A DNA stretch of 64,000 nt from an uncultured Acinetobacter sp. (lineage in GTDB: Bacteria > Pseudomonadota > Gammaproteobacteria > Pseudomonadales > Moraxellaceae), in assembly GCA_913777945.1 (NCBI GenBank), contig CAJYTY010000012.1, positions 1 to 64,000 on the forward strand. Direction: 5' to 3'. The position numbers and the translations under genes were made by a program. The notes beneath the pieces were generated by a model that was not told where the DNA came from, ran no database searches, and saw only the letters and a program-made list of their open reading frames with translations. How positions within the stretch are numbered: the stretch's first letter is position 1; each line of letters starts with the position of its first letter. Positions 1 to 8,777 of the stretch are shown here, one piece after another.

Positions 1-640
1 CTACGTGCTTTACTCGTCACTAAATTGTATTGCCCCTTCAATAAACTGAATAATGTTTCTATCTTATTGCGTTGCCTTAGGTGATATTCATCTGATACAC
101 AGAGTTGAATAGCCTGCATATTCCTCCAATGATAAGTAATTAAATCAATACCTTGATCTTTCAATCTAATTTTTAATTCTTGGCTGATGTAACCTCGATC
201 CCCGTAAAGTTTTCCGTTTAGGCCAGCAACCAATTACTCAACCATTTTTATGTCAGCAACATGTCCATTCGATAAAGCAAAACAGGCAATTTCACCAAAT
301 TGATCCATAAATATTGTGTACCTTGGCCTTTCATCAGTGCCACATGTAGGGCATGCAGTGCCAATTCATGCCTTTTGATCAGATAAATCATCCTTTGATA
401 GCAAGGCAAGTACTTAAATAAATGGCTTTTATCTTCTTTTAACCAAGTGAAAAAGGCTTTGAAATTATTGAAATGAGAGCATTTGTACCAAATGGCAATA
501 AAGCAGATTTCTGAAATTGTAAGTTGAGCAGTTCTGATTCTTAAGGAACCACGGTTTTGTTTGAGAAACTCCCAATAAGTTGATTCAAATTTAAGAGAAA
601 AATCATCAATTACGCAGAATAATTCGGTACTATTGAACAT
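1..640 (-). pseudogene. Decayed IS982-family transposase, cut by the window edge
   Basis: The N-terminal part (640 down to about 320) translates to an IS982-type transposase start. The reading frame then jumps: after the QYLWI stretch the sequence goes directly to the segment that should read NQFGEIACFALSNGHV, but in another frame, so about 120 bp seem to have been lost. Further on, at about 236-238, a TAA replaces a sense codon just before the LVAGLNGKLYGDRGYIS region. The C-terminal part (RNKIETLFSLLKGQYNLV) continues to position 1 and beyond. The copy is therefore inactive: an internal deletion with frame change plus a nonsense codon. I compared it with the family from memory, so the exact deletion length is approximate. 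Confidence 0.85.
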
Positions 641-1082
641 CAGGACTAGAGTTGTGAGTTTGGTGTGGTAACTTAACTGATGGCTCTAGTCGTCTTATTT
701 TTCAAGTCAATTTCTTATCTGCGATTCGGGTTACTTAATTTTTTAAAAATAGACATATGGTTAAAAAATACATTCAAAAAATGAAAAAAATTAGTTTTAG
801 GATTAAATACTTCAAAAAACTTTGGCGAGATATATTTTAACCAATAAATAAGATTAGGTTTAAACTTCAATTCTATTGATGGAATCTACTGTTATAAATT
901 TATTAAAATATTTTAATAATTTAATTTTCAAAAAATATAAAGCGAATACAAGTATTTTAAAAACTTCATTTTAATATTTAAAAAAGATACAATTAAAAAT
1001 TAATACATCTTAGTAAAAGTTCGAATTATAATAAATATCTAATTACCATAACCAACGAACAATTACTAAGTTTAATTTAAAT
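641..1082. other. AT-rich gene-free spacer
   Basis: This 440 bp stretch lies between the IS982 remnant and the end of the second adhesin gene. It is almost entirely A/T after position 730 and has no open frame of note, no recognisable RNA and no clear terminal inverted repeat of the insertion sequence. If an usher gene once followed the adhesins, nothing of it is left here that I can read. Confidence 0.6.
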
Positions 1083-2087
1083 TTATTTATAAAAAATACT
1101 TACACTTAATCCAACATTAAATGATCCAACATTATAATCATATCTTTGCCAAACCAATTGAGCAATATAGTCTACAGAAGAAACCAATTGATCAGTAGAT
1201 TCAACTAAAGTAAATTCAGAGTTATAAGGTATCTGGTATCGGTCAGTGTTTCTTAAAATCTTAATACCTACACCATTATTATCATTAGGTCTTAATACAC
1301 CATTATCTAAAAAACCATTTAATGGGGATAAAATTGCTGAGATAGCAAAAACACTATGACATGTCTTACTTGCATTTATTCGAAAAGGTATTTCCTTTAT
1401 AATATTTGAAATTTTTGGATTACCACTTACATTCCCAAAATTAATAGTTTCAGGTGAAATTGATATTGTAGAACCACAAGAAAGATATCTAAAATTATTT
1501 AAATTATTTATAAAAAATTGGTAATAGGGTGGTCGAGTATTTACTCCTCCCACACCATCAAAAGCTAAAAGCTGATAACTAGAAACAGTTGAGAGTGTAC
1601 CCTCTTTATTTGGTGAAGGTTCACTTTTTTTAGATACAAAAGGCCTAAGATTGATATAGAATTCCTTGCGTGTAGTAGATTCGCATCCTCTAAAGCTTTT
1701 ACACTCACCTAATAAAATTCCCAGATCATTTTTACAACCTGTCCCAGAAGAGCTACAAACAAAATCCACACCATTCAATGTAACCCCTACCTCAATATCA
1801 TTTCCTAATATATTATTTCCAGTATCAGTTGGATTGAGATACAAATGAACATTTTCAGGTTTAGCTATTCCATTTTGCCAGCATGCCATATGTAGTGCAA
1901 ATTCGTCTCCAATCCATAATTTAGTTCCCTTTGGAAGTGAAGACAAAACCGCTACTGATGTATTAATTGATACACTTGTTGGGCCACTAATACTTTGGCA
2001 CATAGTTGCATGGCTGTATGAGTAAAATAAAAAAATGATAGTTAAAAGAAATATTCTCTGACTCATAAGTTTAACTACTAATAACAC
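1083..2087 (-). CDS. Two-domain fimbrial adhesin-like protein (paralogue 2)
   Basis: A predicted exported protein of 334 residues, probably a fimbrial tip adhesin or minor pilin. The frame begins at a GTG supported by a GAGG Shine-Dalgarno at 2096-2099, 8 nt upstream. An internal ATG seven codons later directly precedes a signal peptide ending in SYSHA. The mature N-terminal half is cysteine-rich, with SSLPKGTKLW, a CW pair and a CSSSGTGC segment. The C-terminal half starts near residue 203 and looks like a pilin domain: ISPETINFGNV, and a final strand SVSIFYK typical of chaperone-bound subunits. It is a clear tandem paralogue of the next gene upstream (shared motifs SLPKGTKLW, NDNN-GIKI, VGSFNVG). 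It is the last gene of a chaperone-adhesin-adhesin operon lacking an usher. Base composition is very AT-rich, unlike the core genes here. The ligand is unknown. Confidence 0.7.
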   Translation of the reverse strand: MLLVVKLMSQRIFLLTIIFLFYSYSHATMCQSISGPTSVSINTSVAVLSSLPKGTKLWIGDEFALHMACWQNGIAKPENVHLYLNPTDTGNNILGNDIEVGVTLNGVDFVCSSSGTGCKNDLGILLGECKSFRGCESTTRKEFYINLRPFVSKKSEPSPNKEGTLSTVSSYQLLAFDGVGGVNTRPPYYQFFINNLNNFRYLSCGSTISISPETINFGNVSGNPKISNIIKEIPFRINASKTCHSVFAISAILSPLNGFLDNGVLRPNDNNGVGIKILRNTDRYQIPYNSEFTLVESTDQLVSSVDYIAQLVWQRYDYNVGSFNVGLSVSIFYK

Positions 2088-2140
2088 AATTTAATCCTCA
2101 TATTAATTTTTTAAAAATTCAAAATTAAATTTAATTTCTC

Positions 2141-3130
2141 TTATTTATAATAAATATCTATATTTACGCCTACATTGAAGCTACCAACCTGATAAGGTTT
2201 CTTTAACCAATTAAGTTGAGCATAAAAATTTTTATATTGAGTTTTTTGACTACTATAATCAAATAATAAAAATTCATTATTGATTAATAATTGATTTTTG
2301 TTTGAAGAATCGTAAATTTTTATACCAATAGTATTATTATCATTTGGTATAATTATATTATTTTGAATAGTACTATTTATTGGATTCATTAAAGCTGAAA
2401 TTGCAAAAACACTTTCACATGTTTTATTTAAAGTAATTCTAAAAGGCACTTCTTTGATCAATTGATCTTTATATAGATCTACACTTACATGGCCAAAGTC
2501 AATTTTCTGTGGCGATATTGATATATTTGCAGCACATGGAATATTTTTAAAATTATTTAAATTTTCAATATAAAACTGATATGCTGAGGTATCCAAATTT
2601 GCACCTCTTCTATCACCAAATGCTAAAAGATGATAGTTAGATAAAGTTGTAACTGTATCAGAATTATTTTGCGAAGATTCACTTTTTTTAATGATAAATG
2701 GTCTAAATGTTATTGTCGTATTTTTGGCATTTAATACACAATTACTCCCATTAGCACATGACTCCAAGTACAAATCAATACTTTTTTTACATCCTGATGT
2801 GCCAGAATCACAAATAAAATCTTCACCACCTATTGTTACACCGATTTCAATTTGATCCCCCAAAGCACTCGAACTGATATTTTCTGGATTTAAATAAAGA
2901 TATATTAATTCGGGCATTGAACTTGATTCTTGCCAACAACGAAGAGTTGTTGTAACGGAATTACCAACCCATAATTTTGTTCCTTTAGGCAAGGAGGATA
3001 CGATCCCAATTTTATCATTTATTTTGATATTTGTTGCTGAAGAACTATATACACTTATACACTTTGCTGCATAAGTAGGAGTAGTATCGAAAAAAAATAA
3101 AAGAAAAACGATGATAAAGTAATATTTCAT
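2141..3130 (-). CDS. Two-domain fimbrial adhesin-like protein (paralogue 1)
   Basis: An exported protein of about 329 residues with the same layout as its downstream neighbour. A signal peptide (MKYYFIIVFLLFFF...TYA) is followed by a cysteine-containing N-terminal domain with SSLPKGTKLWVG, then a pilin-like domain from about residue 205 (ISPQKIDFGHV) ending in a terminal beta strand NVGVNIDIYYK. I chose the ATG at 3130, which follows the chaperone stop codon by one base. A GTG at 3142 in the same frame would overlap the chaperone and has no ribosome site. The two paralogues agree along their whole length, so they arose by tandem duplication and have diverged considerably. Assembly would need the adjacent chaperone and an usher, which is not encoded beside it. 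Confidence 0.7.
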   Translation of the reverse strand: MKYYFIIVFLLFFFDTTPTYAAKCISVYSSSATNIKINDKIGIVSSLPKGTKLWVGNSVTTTLRCWQESSSMPELIYLYLNPENISSSALGDQIEIGVTIGGEDFICDSGTSGCKKSIDLYLESCANGSNCVLNAKNTTITFRPFIIKKSESSQNNSDTVTTLSNYHLLAFGDRRGANLDTSAYQFYIENLNNFKNIPCAANISISPQKIDFGHVSVDLYKDQLIKEVPFRITLNKTCESVFAISALMNPINSTIQNNIIIPNDNNTIGIKIYDSSNKNQLLINNEFLLFDYSSQKTQYKNFYAQLNWLKKPYQVGSFNVGVNIDIYYK

Positions 3131-3131
3131 T

Positions 3132-3890
3132 TTAATACTCACTTTTAAATGGAATATTAATATTAGATTTTATATTCACATGATAAGGTAAATAATTACC
3201 TTCATCGGTTACTAAACTATAATTTATATAATTAGTTTCGCATGTTAAGTTTAATTCACTATCAAAAAATGGAGATATCATCATATGCTCAATCATAAAA
3301 TTACATTTATTATTTCCATCTTTAATCCTACTTAAAGTAATATAATATGGAGATAAATTCTTAATTTTTATTTTTGAATTTTTATTCTCTTTAATCCATT
3401 GAAGAGCATTACTTTGATTATATTTTGCTATGAAATTTGGCCTGTAAAAGACTTTAAATTTATGATTTAAAGCGAACTTTATTGAATTTTTATTTTCTAT
3501 TTTTTTTGGTATTTCTTGAATACTTAATATAAAAAAACTTTCTCTATCTAATGGGAGACCAAAGCCTTTATAAAGTATATCTATAGATTTTTTAGAGTTA
3601 GGTTCCAGTTTGATCATAGGTGTATTTAATGTCACTGGAATATTATCGGATATATTATTTGGCTGATCTAATGTTGCTAGTACAAGAGTTTCATTTTCAG
3701 TTAAATTTTGAATTATAATAGGCATACGTTTTTTTTTCATAATAAATCTAGTTTTATTATCAAAAGCCAAATCTGCGTAAGAACTATTTGGTAACATAAA
3801 AAATATAGAAAAACAATAAATAAAAACACGTAATCTTTGTGTAAATGAGTAAAATATAACCAAGTTCATTTTCAAAATAAAGCCTAGCAC
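3132..3890 (-). CDS. Periplasmic PapD-like pilus chaperone
   Basis: A periplasmic chaperone of the PapD/FimC family that would donate a beta strand to the two adhesin subunits encoded directly downstream. After a hydrophobic leader ending near SSYA, the Ig-like N-terminal domain carries the family pattern: strand residues around TRFIMKKK, the segment LDRESFFILSIQEIP and the strand KVFYRP, followed by a shorter C-terminal domain. The frame begins at GTG 3890. An ATG at 3869 seven codons later is an equally possible start, and neither has a good ribosome site. The gene is the first of its operon and is divergent from the REC-EAL gene, so the 143 bp between them must carry both promoters. The closest functional relatives in this window are the chaperones at 14.5 and 19.3 kb. 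Confidence 0.8.
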   Translation of the reverse strand: MLGFILKMNLVIFYSFTQRLRVFIYCFSIFFMLPNSSYADLAFDNKTRFIMKKKRMPIIIQNLTENETLVLATLDQPNNISDNIPVTLNTPMIKLEPNSKKSIDILYKGFGLPLDRESFFILSIQEIPKKIENKNSIKFALNHKFKVFYRPNFIAKYNQSNALQWIKENKNSKIKIKNLSPYYITLSRIKDGNNKCNFMIEHMMISPFFDSELNLTCETNYINYSLVTDEGNYLPYHVNIKSNINIPFKSEY

Positions 3891-4033
3891 TTTGATGATC
3901 TATGAATTGTAATTATAATGAAAAAATTAAAAAAAAAATTAAGAATATTCTTATTTATCAAGTAAAGCTAAGACAAATTTAAATTTTTTTATTAAAATAC
4001 TCAAAATTTCATATATTTACCTGGAGATTTAAA
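3891..4033. promoter_or_regulatory. Divergent promoter region between chaperone-adhesin and Roc-like operons
   Basis: This 143 bp region is very AT-rich and must drive the minus-strand chaperone-adhesin operon and the plus-strand signalling operon. Because of the base composition, many -10-like hexamers exist and no single promoter can be chosen. Placement suggests that the response regulator encoded at 8096-8728 could act here. That is an inference from divergence only. Confidence 0.4.
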
Positions 4034-5212
4034 TTGAATGTTTTAATTTTAGAGAGTAATTATATATCAAATAAGATGATTCAAAATTTTTTATTAAGTT
4101 ATGAAATATTTAATATAGATACTGTAGATTCTCATTTTGAAAATTTCTTATCCTTATCAAAAAAAAATTATGATTTTATATTCATTGAATTGTCAAACAA
4201 TCTTCTTTTTAATATTAAAAATATTCAATTGATTGAAAAACATCACAAATCTTCAAATGTTATATTCATTACGTCTTATCAAAATACAATAATAGAAAAT
4301 ATTACTTTAATAGCAAAAAATTACAATCTTAATGTTTTAGATAAAATTGAAAGACCCTCACTAAGTGTGAAATTAAATAGTGAAAAATTAAAAAAAATTA
4401 TTGAAAAAAAAAGTAAGAGAAATTATAAATTGGATTTTACATTATGTGAAATAAAAGAAGCTTTGAAAAATGAAAATATACAAATATGGTTTCAACCCAA
4501 GATTAATATTAAACACTCTAAAATTGATGGAGCAGAAGCACTTGTTAGATGGATACATCCTAAGTATGGTTTGCTATTAGCAGGTCAAATTATGCCTTTT
4601 ATTAATTATTTTTCCCTTAATAAAGAATTATTACTAGTAGCACTTAAATTTACTTTTAAAGCACAAATTAGATGGTTAGCTTCAGGTCACTTTATTAAAA
4701 CTTCAATTAACTTACCTACTTTCCTTCTAGAAGATGAAGATTTTATTAATCAAGTGGAATTAGTAGTCAAAAGTGCAAATATTGATCCAAAAATGATAAC
4801 TTTTGAAATATTAGAATCAAATACACCATTTTCATTAGGTAAGTATTATGCTTCAGCTTGGAATTTAAGAATGAAAGGTTTTGGCCTAGCTCAAGATGAT
4901 TTCGGAACGGGTTATAGTTCCTATGCCAATCTTTCTGCAACACCATTTACAGAAATCAAAATTGATAAATCATTTGTAAGCGATTGTCTTGTCAATGAAA
5001 AAAAGAAAGAGATATTAACAAGTATTGTTAAATTAGGTAAATCATTAAATTTAACTGTTGTTGCTGAAGGTGTGGAAAATAAAGAAGAAGTTTTATTTCT
5101 TAAAATATTAGGATGTGATCAAGTACAAGGTTTTTATTACTATCCAGCGATGACATACATTGAATTTGATAAAATTTTAAATTCTAATAGTTTATCAAAT
5201 CCTATAAATTAA
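4034..5212 (+). CDS. REC-EAL c-di-GMP phosphodiesterase, RocR-like
   Basis: A 392-residue protein combining a receiver-like domain (about 1-125) with an EAL domain (about 135-385). The EAL part keeps the residues known to be needed for c-di-GMP hydrolysis: EAL within GAEALVRW (E168), the INLP asparagine, FEILES, the DDFGTGYSS loop, K of EIKIDKSFV, and AEGVE. It is predicted to be active. The receiver is degenerate: the phospho-acceptor position reads Glu52 (FIFIEL) instead of Asp, and the N-terminal acidic pocket has only one acidic residue (LILESN). Translation starts at TTG 4034, supported by GGAG at 4023-4026; the ATG at 4038 is out of frame. It is the first gene of an operon with a hybrid kinase and a LuxR-type regulator. 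This matches the parts of the Pseudomonas aeruginosa RocR-RocS1-RocA1 system that controls cup fimbriae. Confidence 0.88.
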   Translation: MNVLILESNYISNKMIQNFLLSYEIFNIDTVDSHFENFLSLSKKNYDFIFIELSNNLLFNIKNIQLIEKHHKSSNVIFITSYQNTIIENITLIAKNYNLNVLDKIERPSLSVKLNSEKLKKIIEKKSKRNYKLDFTLCEIKEALKNENIQIWFQPKINIKHSKIDGAEALVRWIHPKYGLLLAGQIMPFINYFSLNKELLLVALKFTFKAQIRWLASGHFIKTSINLPTFLLEDEDFINQVELVVKSANIDPKMITFEILESNTPFSLGKYYASAWNLRMKGFGLAQDDFGTGYSSYANLSATPFTEIKIDKSFVSDCLVNEKKKEILTSIVKLGKSLNLTVVAEGVENKEEVLFLKILGCDQVQGFYYYPAMTYIEFDKILNSNSLSNPIN

Positions 5213-5227
5213 TTTTAGATTTTTATT

Positions 5228-8053
5228 ATGCATAATGATTCTCAACCAGTAGAAGAGTTAGCAAATAGCTCTGTTCGTCAAAATAGAATATTATTGATTC
5301 TAACTATCTTTATCGTTTTATGTCTTATTATACTTTTCAAATTAAGCGAAATTTTAATAGATGAAGAAAAAATTAAAATTAATAATAATTTTACTAAAAC
5401 TATTAACTTAATTAACTTGAATGAAAGATTTCTATTAGATATTAATAATCAATATAGATTATATCCAAGTAATTTTGATTTACCTGGTGGTACACAATTT
5501 GTAATGATGAATGAATTACAACACATATATGGAAAAAAGTTATATAGAGGTAGAGGTCTAAATGTTTCTATACCCTTTACAATTTCTTCTGATGAAAATT
5601 CTCTAAAATATAAATTTGATCATAGTATAAAGATGACAGTACGAATGGCTGCTTACTATGCAAATTTTTGGTCTTCTTCAGAATTTGAGGGACCGCAACT
5701 AATACTAATTTCACATGATCCTAAGTTTTCTATTTCTATTCCTGCAACAGATTATATAAAAATAAAAACACCGTTACGACAGGATAACTATATTGATTCA
5801 ATCGAGGATCTACGTAATAATATTTTAAAAGAACATATTTCAATTAATGACTCTCGTGTTTGGTGGTCAACATTAGGTAGCAAAGATACATTATACGGAT
5901 TTATTTTAATTAATATGAAAAGCATTAATTTAAAAAATCCCATGAAACAATTTTTGATATTATCTACAAGCTTTAAAATTAAAGATTATAGTAAGGCAAT
6001 TTCGAATCAAGAAAAATTATTTTATGATACTTTTACTTTGATTTCTCCTGAGGGAAATACAGTAATTGGACCAAAAATTAATTTAAATAATTTTTCTGAT
6101 GGATTAAATATAAAAAAAAATGGATTGTATCTTGTACTAAAAAAAAACAGTCACAACAATTGGACTGGTATATATTCGATAAGTTATATAAATTTTATAA
6201 AACTACTTCAAATTCCTCTTTTTTCTATTTTGTTTATTTTTTCTATTAGTATTTTTTTAATGTTACTCATTAATAATTGGTATACAAAAACTATTGTTCA
6301 ACCTGCTGAAAAGTCATATTTTGATTTATTAGAAGCAAAAAAATTTATAGCAGATGTTATAGATAATGCTCCAAATGGAATCTCAATAGTTAGATGTAGT
6401 GATCAGAAAATTCTATTAGAGAATAAAAATTCACGAACTTGGAATTGTACGAATGAAATTCTTGATTTAATTAAAAAACAACCAGATTCGACTGAATTTT
6501 GTTTGAAATTCAATGGTATCTATCTTCAAGTTTTTTTCATCTTAACAAGATATTATGGCGAACAAATTATATTATGTGCGTTTAATGATATTACTCAGCA
6601 TAGAAACGATAATGTTGAACTTGCTAAAGCTAAAATTTTGGCTGATCAAGCTAGCGATGCTAAAACTTTATTTTTAGCAACAATGAGTCATGAAGTTAGA
6701 ACACCTCTTTATGGTGTTTTAGGTAATCTAGAATTACTCAATTTAACAGATTTATCTTCTGATCAAAAACTATATTTAGACTCTATAAAAAACTCATCAT
6801 ATTATCTTTCAAAAATTATTAGTGACATATTAGATATATCAAAAATTGAATTAAATCAATTTGATATTCAATATAGTATTTTTTCCCCCTCATTAATGGC
6901 AAAAGATATAATTAACTCTTTACAAGCCACAGCTGAGATGAAAAAAATTAAAATAACTTTAACTTTCGATCCTAGAATTCCTCAATATATTCAAAGTGAT
7001 CACATGCGGATAAAACAAATATTACTAAATTTACTAAATAATGCAATTAAATTTACTGAAGTGGGCTATGTTAACTTACATATAAGTTTATTGGATCAAA
7101 ATGAAGATATATCAACAATATTATGGCAAATATCTGATACTGGTATTGGAATATCAAAAGAACAGCAAGAATTGCTTTTCAACATATTTTATCAGGTAAA
7201 TGACTCCTATATTAAAGATGGAGCTGGTTTAGGTTTAGCAATATGCTCAAAACTAAGCCATCTACTAGGAGGTAAATTAAAAGTTTTAAGTGATTTAGGT
7301 ACTGGAAGTAGTTTCTTTTTAGAATTACCAGTAAAAACAATAAATTCAGAAATTCAAAGCCTTGAAGAGGCTAATCAATTTCCATTATTTTTTTCTAATG
7401 AGAAAAAATATAAAGTTTTAATTGCAGAAGATAACTATATAAATAGATCAATTTTAGAAAAACAATTAGAAAATTTAGGTTTAAATGTAGTATCTGAAAG
7501 TAATGGCATGAATGCTTTAAAAGCATGGAATGAAGAAAAATTTGATTTAATTATCATCGATATTAATATGCCAAAACTAAATGGATATGAATTAACCAAA
7601 AAAATTAGAACCTTAGATTCAGTTACCCCTATAATTGGTGTAACTGCAAATGCTACAATTGAAGAAAAAGAGAGATGTATTAAAGCCGGTATGAATAGTT
7701 TTATAGTAAAACCTCTATCTATTGAAGACTTAAAGAATGCTATAGGAAATATTCTAATTCCAGTTACAACTACCTCCTTTAACGGTTTATCAATAGAGAT
7801 GAAGCAATTATTTACAAAAAGTACTAAAGAAGATTTAAATATTGCGCTAGATGCTATTAATTCAAAAAATTATATAATTTTGATACAACTTTTGCATAAA
7901 ATCTCCGGTTCTTATGCTGCCATTGAAGAAATTCAAATAGCTAAAACTTGTTTCAAATACGAAAATATTATAAAAAATAGATTTTTTGATAGCACTGATA
8001 TTCAAAATTTAAAATCTTTTTTAAATTTTTTATATCAAAATTTAGAAAGTTAA
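5228..8053 (+). CDS. Unorthodox hybrid histidine kinase (HK-REC-HPt), RocS/BvgS-like
   Basis: A 941-residue inner-membrane sensor. Transmembrane segment 1 spans about residues 21-42, followed by a periplasmic domain of about 280 residues and segment 2 at about 322-349. A PAS-like linker follows. The HisKA domain has the phospho-acceptor His in TMSHEVRTPL (about 487). The ATPase shows NLLNNAIKFT (N box), DTGIGIS (G1) and GAGLGLAI (G2). The receiver starts near residue 728 with the acceptor Asp in IIIDINMP. A C-terminal HPt has its His in LLHKISGSY (about 889). All phosphorelay residues are intact. It starts 16 bp after the EAL gene with no strong ribosome site, suggesting translational coupling. 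It probably passes phosphate to the response regulator downstream; the degenerate receiver of the EAL protein is a doubtful acceptor. The signal is unknown. Confidence 0.9.
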   Translation: MHNDSQPVEELANSSVRQNRILLILTIFIVLCLIILFKLSEILIDEEKIKINNNFTKTINLINLNERFLLDINNQYRLYPSNFDLPGGTQFVMMNELQHIYGKKLYRGRGLNVSIPFTISSDENSLKYKFDHSIKMTVRMAAYYANFWSSSEFEGPQLILISHDPKFSISIPATDYIKIKTPLRQDNYIDSIEDLRNNILKEHISINDSRVWWSTLGSKDTLYGFILINMKSINLKNPMKQFLILSTSFKIKDYSKAISNQEKLFYDTFTLISPEGNTVIGPKINLNNFSDGLNIKKNGLYLVLKKNSHNNWTGIYSISYINFIKLLQIPLFSILFIFSISIFLMLLINNWYTKTIVQPAEKSYFDLLEAKKFIADVIDNAPNGISIVRCSDQKILLENKNSRTWNCTNEILDLIKKQPDSTEFCLKFNGIYLQVFFILTRYYGEQIILCAFNDITQHRNDNVELAKAKILADQASDAKTLFLATMSHEVRTPLYGVLGNLELLNLTDLSSDQKLYLDSIKNSSYYLSKIISDILDISKIELNQFDIQYSIFSPSLMAKDIINSLQATAEMKKIKITLTFDPRIPQYIQSDHMRIKQILLNLLNNAIKFTEVGYVNLHISLLDQNEDISTILWQISDTGIGISKEQQELLFNIFYQVNDSYIKDGAGLGLAICSKLSHLLGGKLKVLSDLGTGSSFFLELPVKTINSEIQSLEEANQFPLFFSNEKKYKVLIAEDNYINRSILEKQLENLGLNVVSESNGMNALKAWNEEKFDLIIIDINMPKLNGYELTKKIRTLDSVTPIIGVTANATIEEKERCIKAGMNSFIVKPLSIEDLKNAIGNILIPVTTTSFNGLSIEMKQLFTKSTKEDLNIALDAINSKNYIILIQLLHKISGSYAAIEEIQIAKTCFKYENIIKNRFFDSTDIQNLKSFLNFLYQNLES

Positions 8054-8095
8054 CAGCTTAAGATATTAATTTCAATATTTCATTAGGAGACGATT

Positions 8096-8728
8096 ATGTC
8101 AAAAGTAGTAAAAGTTGTTATAGCAGATGATCATCCTATCATTCTTCTCGGTCTAAAAGAAATTATCTGTAAAAATAAAAACATTTCAGTCGTAGGTGAA
8201 GCAACTTGCTCAACTGAAACTGTTGAACTTTTAAAAGAGCAAAAACCCGATATTTTGATTACAGATTTCTATATGCCAAATGATAATATCTATGGTGATG
8301 GCTTTAAAATGCTTGATTATATTATTAGAAATTTTCCTTTTACAAAAGTAATTGTTTTGACTATGCTCAGCAATCATTTGATTTTAAAAAAATTGACTAA
8401 TTTAGGTGTTACAAAAATAATTTTAAAAAGTAATTTTCAGGAGAATATTACAAGAATTCTTAATGATATTTTAAATGAAAAAAATGTAAAAAATGTAAAA
8501 AATGTAAAAAATGAAAAAAATGAAAATTCCACTTTGAATTTAACAATTAAAGAGTACGAAGTTTTGAGATTATTTATAACTGGATTAAGTCTTAGTGAAA
8601 TAGCTTCCAGAACTAATCGTAGTATCAAAACTATTAGTCATCAAAAAATTTCAGCAATGAGAAAACTCGGGTTTGATAATGATCAAGCTTTAATTCATTA
8701 TTGTATATATTCTAATTTTTTTAACTAA
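8096..8728 (+). CDS. NarL/LuxR-family response regulator, RocA/RcsB-like
   Basis: A 210-residue DNA-binding response regulator. The receiver (1-125) has the acidic pair D11-D12, acceptor D57 in LITDFYMP, and the conserved Lys in ILKSN. The C-terminal HTH (about 148-205) shows the LuxR pattern TIKEYEVLRLF...LSLSEIASRTNRSIKTISHQK. The two domains are joined by an Asn/Lys linker encoded by 9-bp tandem repeats. A good AGGAG ribosome site precedes the ATG. It is the last gene of the signalling operon and the likely output of the kinase upstream. By analogy with RocA1 it would control fimbrial genes, and the nearest candidates are the divergent chaperone-adhesin operon and the cupA-like operon at 13-20 kb. 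This target assignment is inferred. Confidence 0.88.
   Translation: MSKVVKVVIADDHPIILLGLKEIICKNKNISVVGEATCSTETVELLKEQKPDILITDFYMPNDNIYGDGFKMLDYIIRNFPFTKVIVLTMLSNHLILKKLTNLGVTKIILKSNFQENITRILNDILNEKNVKNVKNVKNEKNENSTLNLTIKEYEVLRLFITGLSLSEIASRTNRSIKTISHQKISAMRKLGFDNDQALIHYCIYSNFFN
8479..8526 (+). repeat. In-frame 9-bp tandem repeats in the response regulator linker
   Basis: Units of the form GTAAAAAAT occur about three times in a row, flanked by variants (GAAAAAAAT). They encode a repeating Lys-Asn-Val linker between receiver and HTH. The unit is a multiple of three, so copy number change would alter linker length without breaking the frame. Confidence 0.75.
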
Positions 8729-8730
8729 TA

Positions 8731-8761
8731 TTAGATATATTTATAAAAAATCTAAATTTTT
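8731..8761 (+). terminator. Possible weak terminator of the signalling operon
   Basis: A short inverted repeat TTAGAT/ATCTAA (8731-8736 and 8750-8755) with a 13 nt loop is followed by a run of T, three bases after the last stop codon of the operon. The stem is short and AT-only, so this is weak support. Confidence 0.35.
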
Positions 8762-8777
8762 CTCAATCTATTCAAAT

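Noticed and set aside
641..730. Terminal inverted repeat of the IS982 remnant
   Set aside because: I could not find a convincing end sequence or target duplication, since the other end is outside the window.
8479..8526. Repeat array as a CRISPR
   Set aside because: Units are 9 bp without spacers and lie within a coding frame.
8437..8628. Minus-strand open frame rich in Phe opposite the response regulator
   Set aside because: It is the complement of the Lys/Asn linker repeats, with no start signal.
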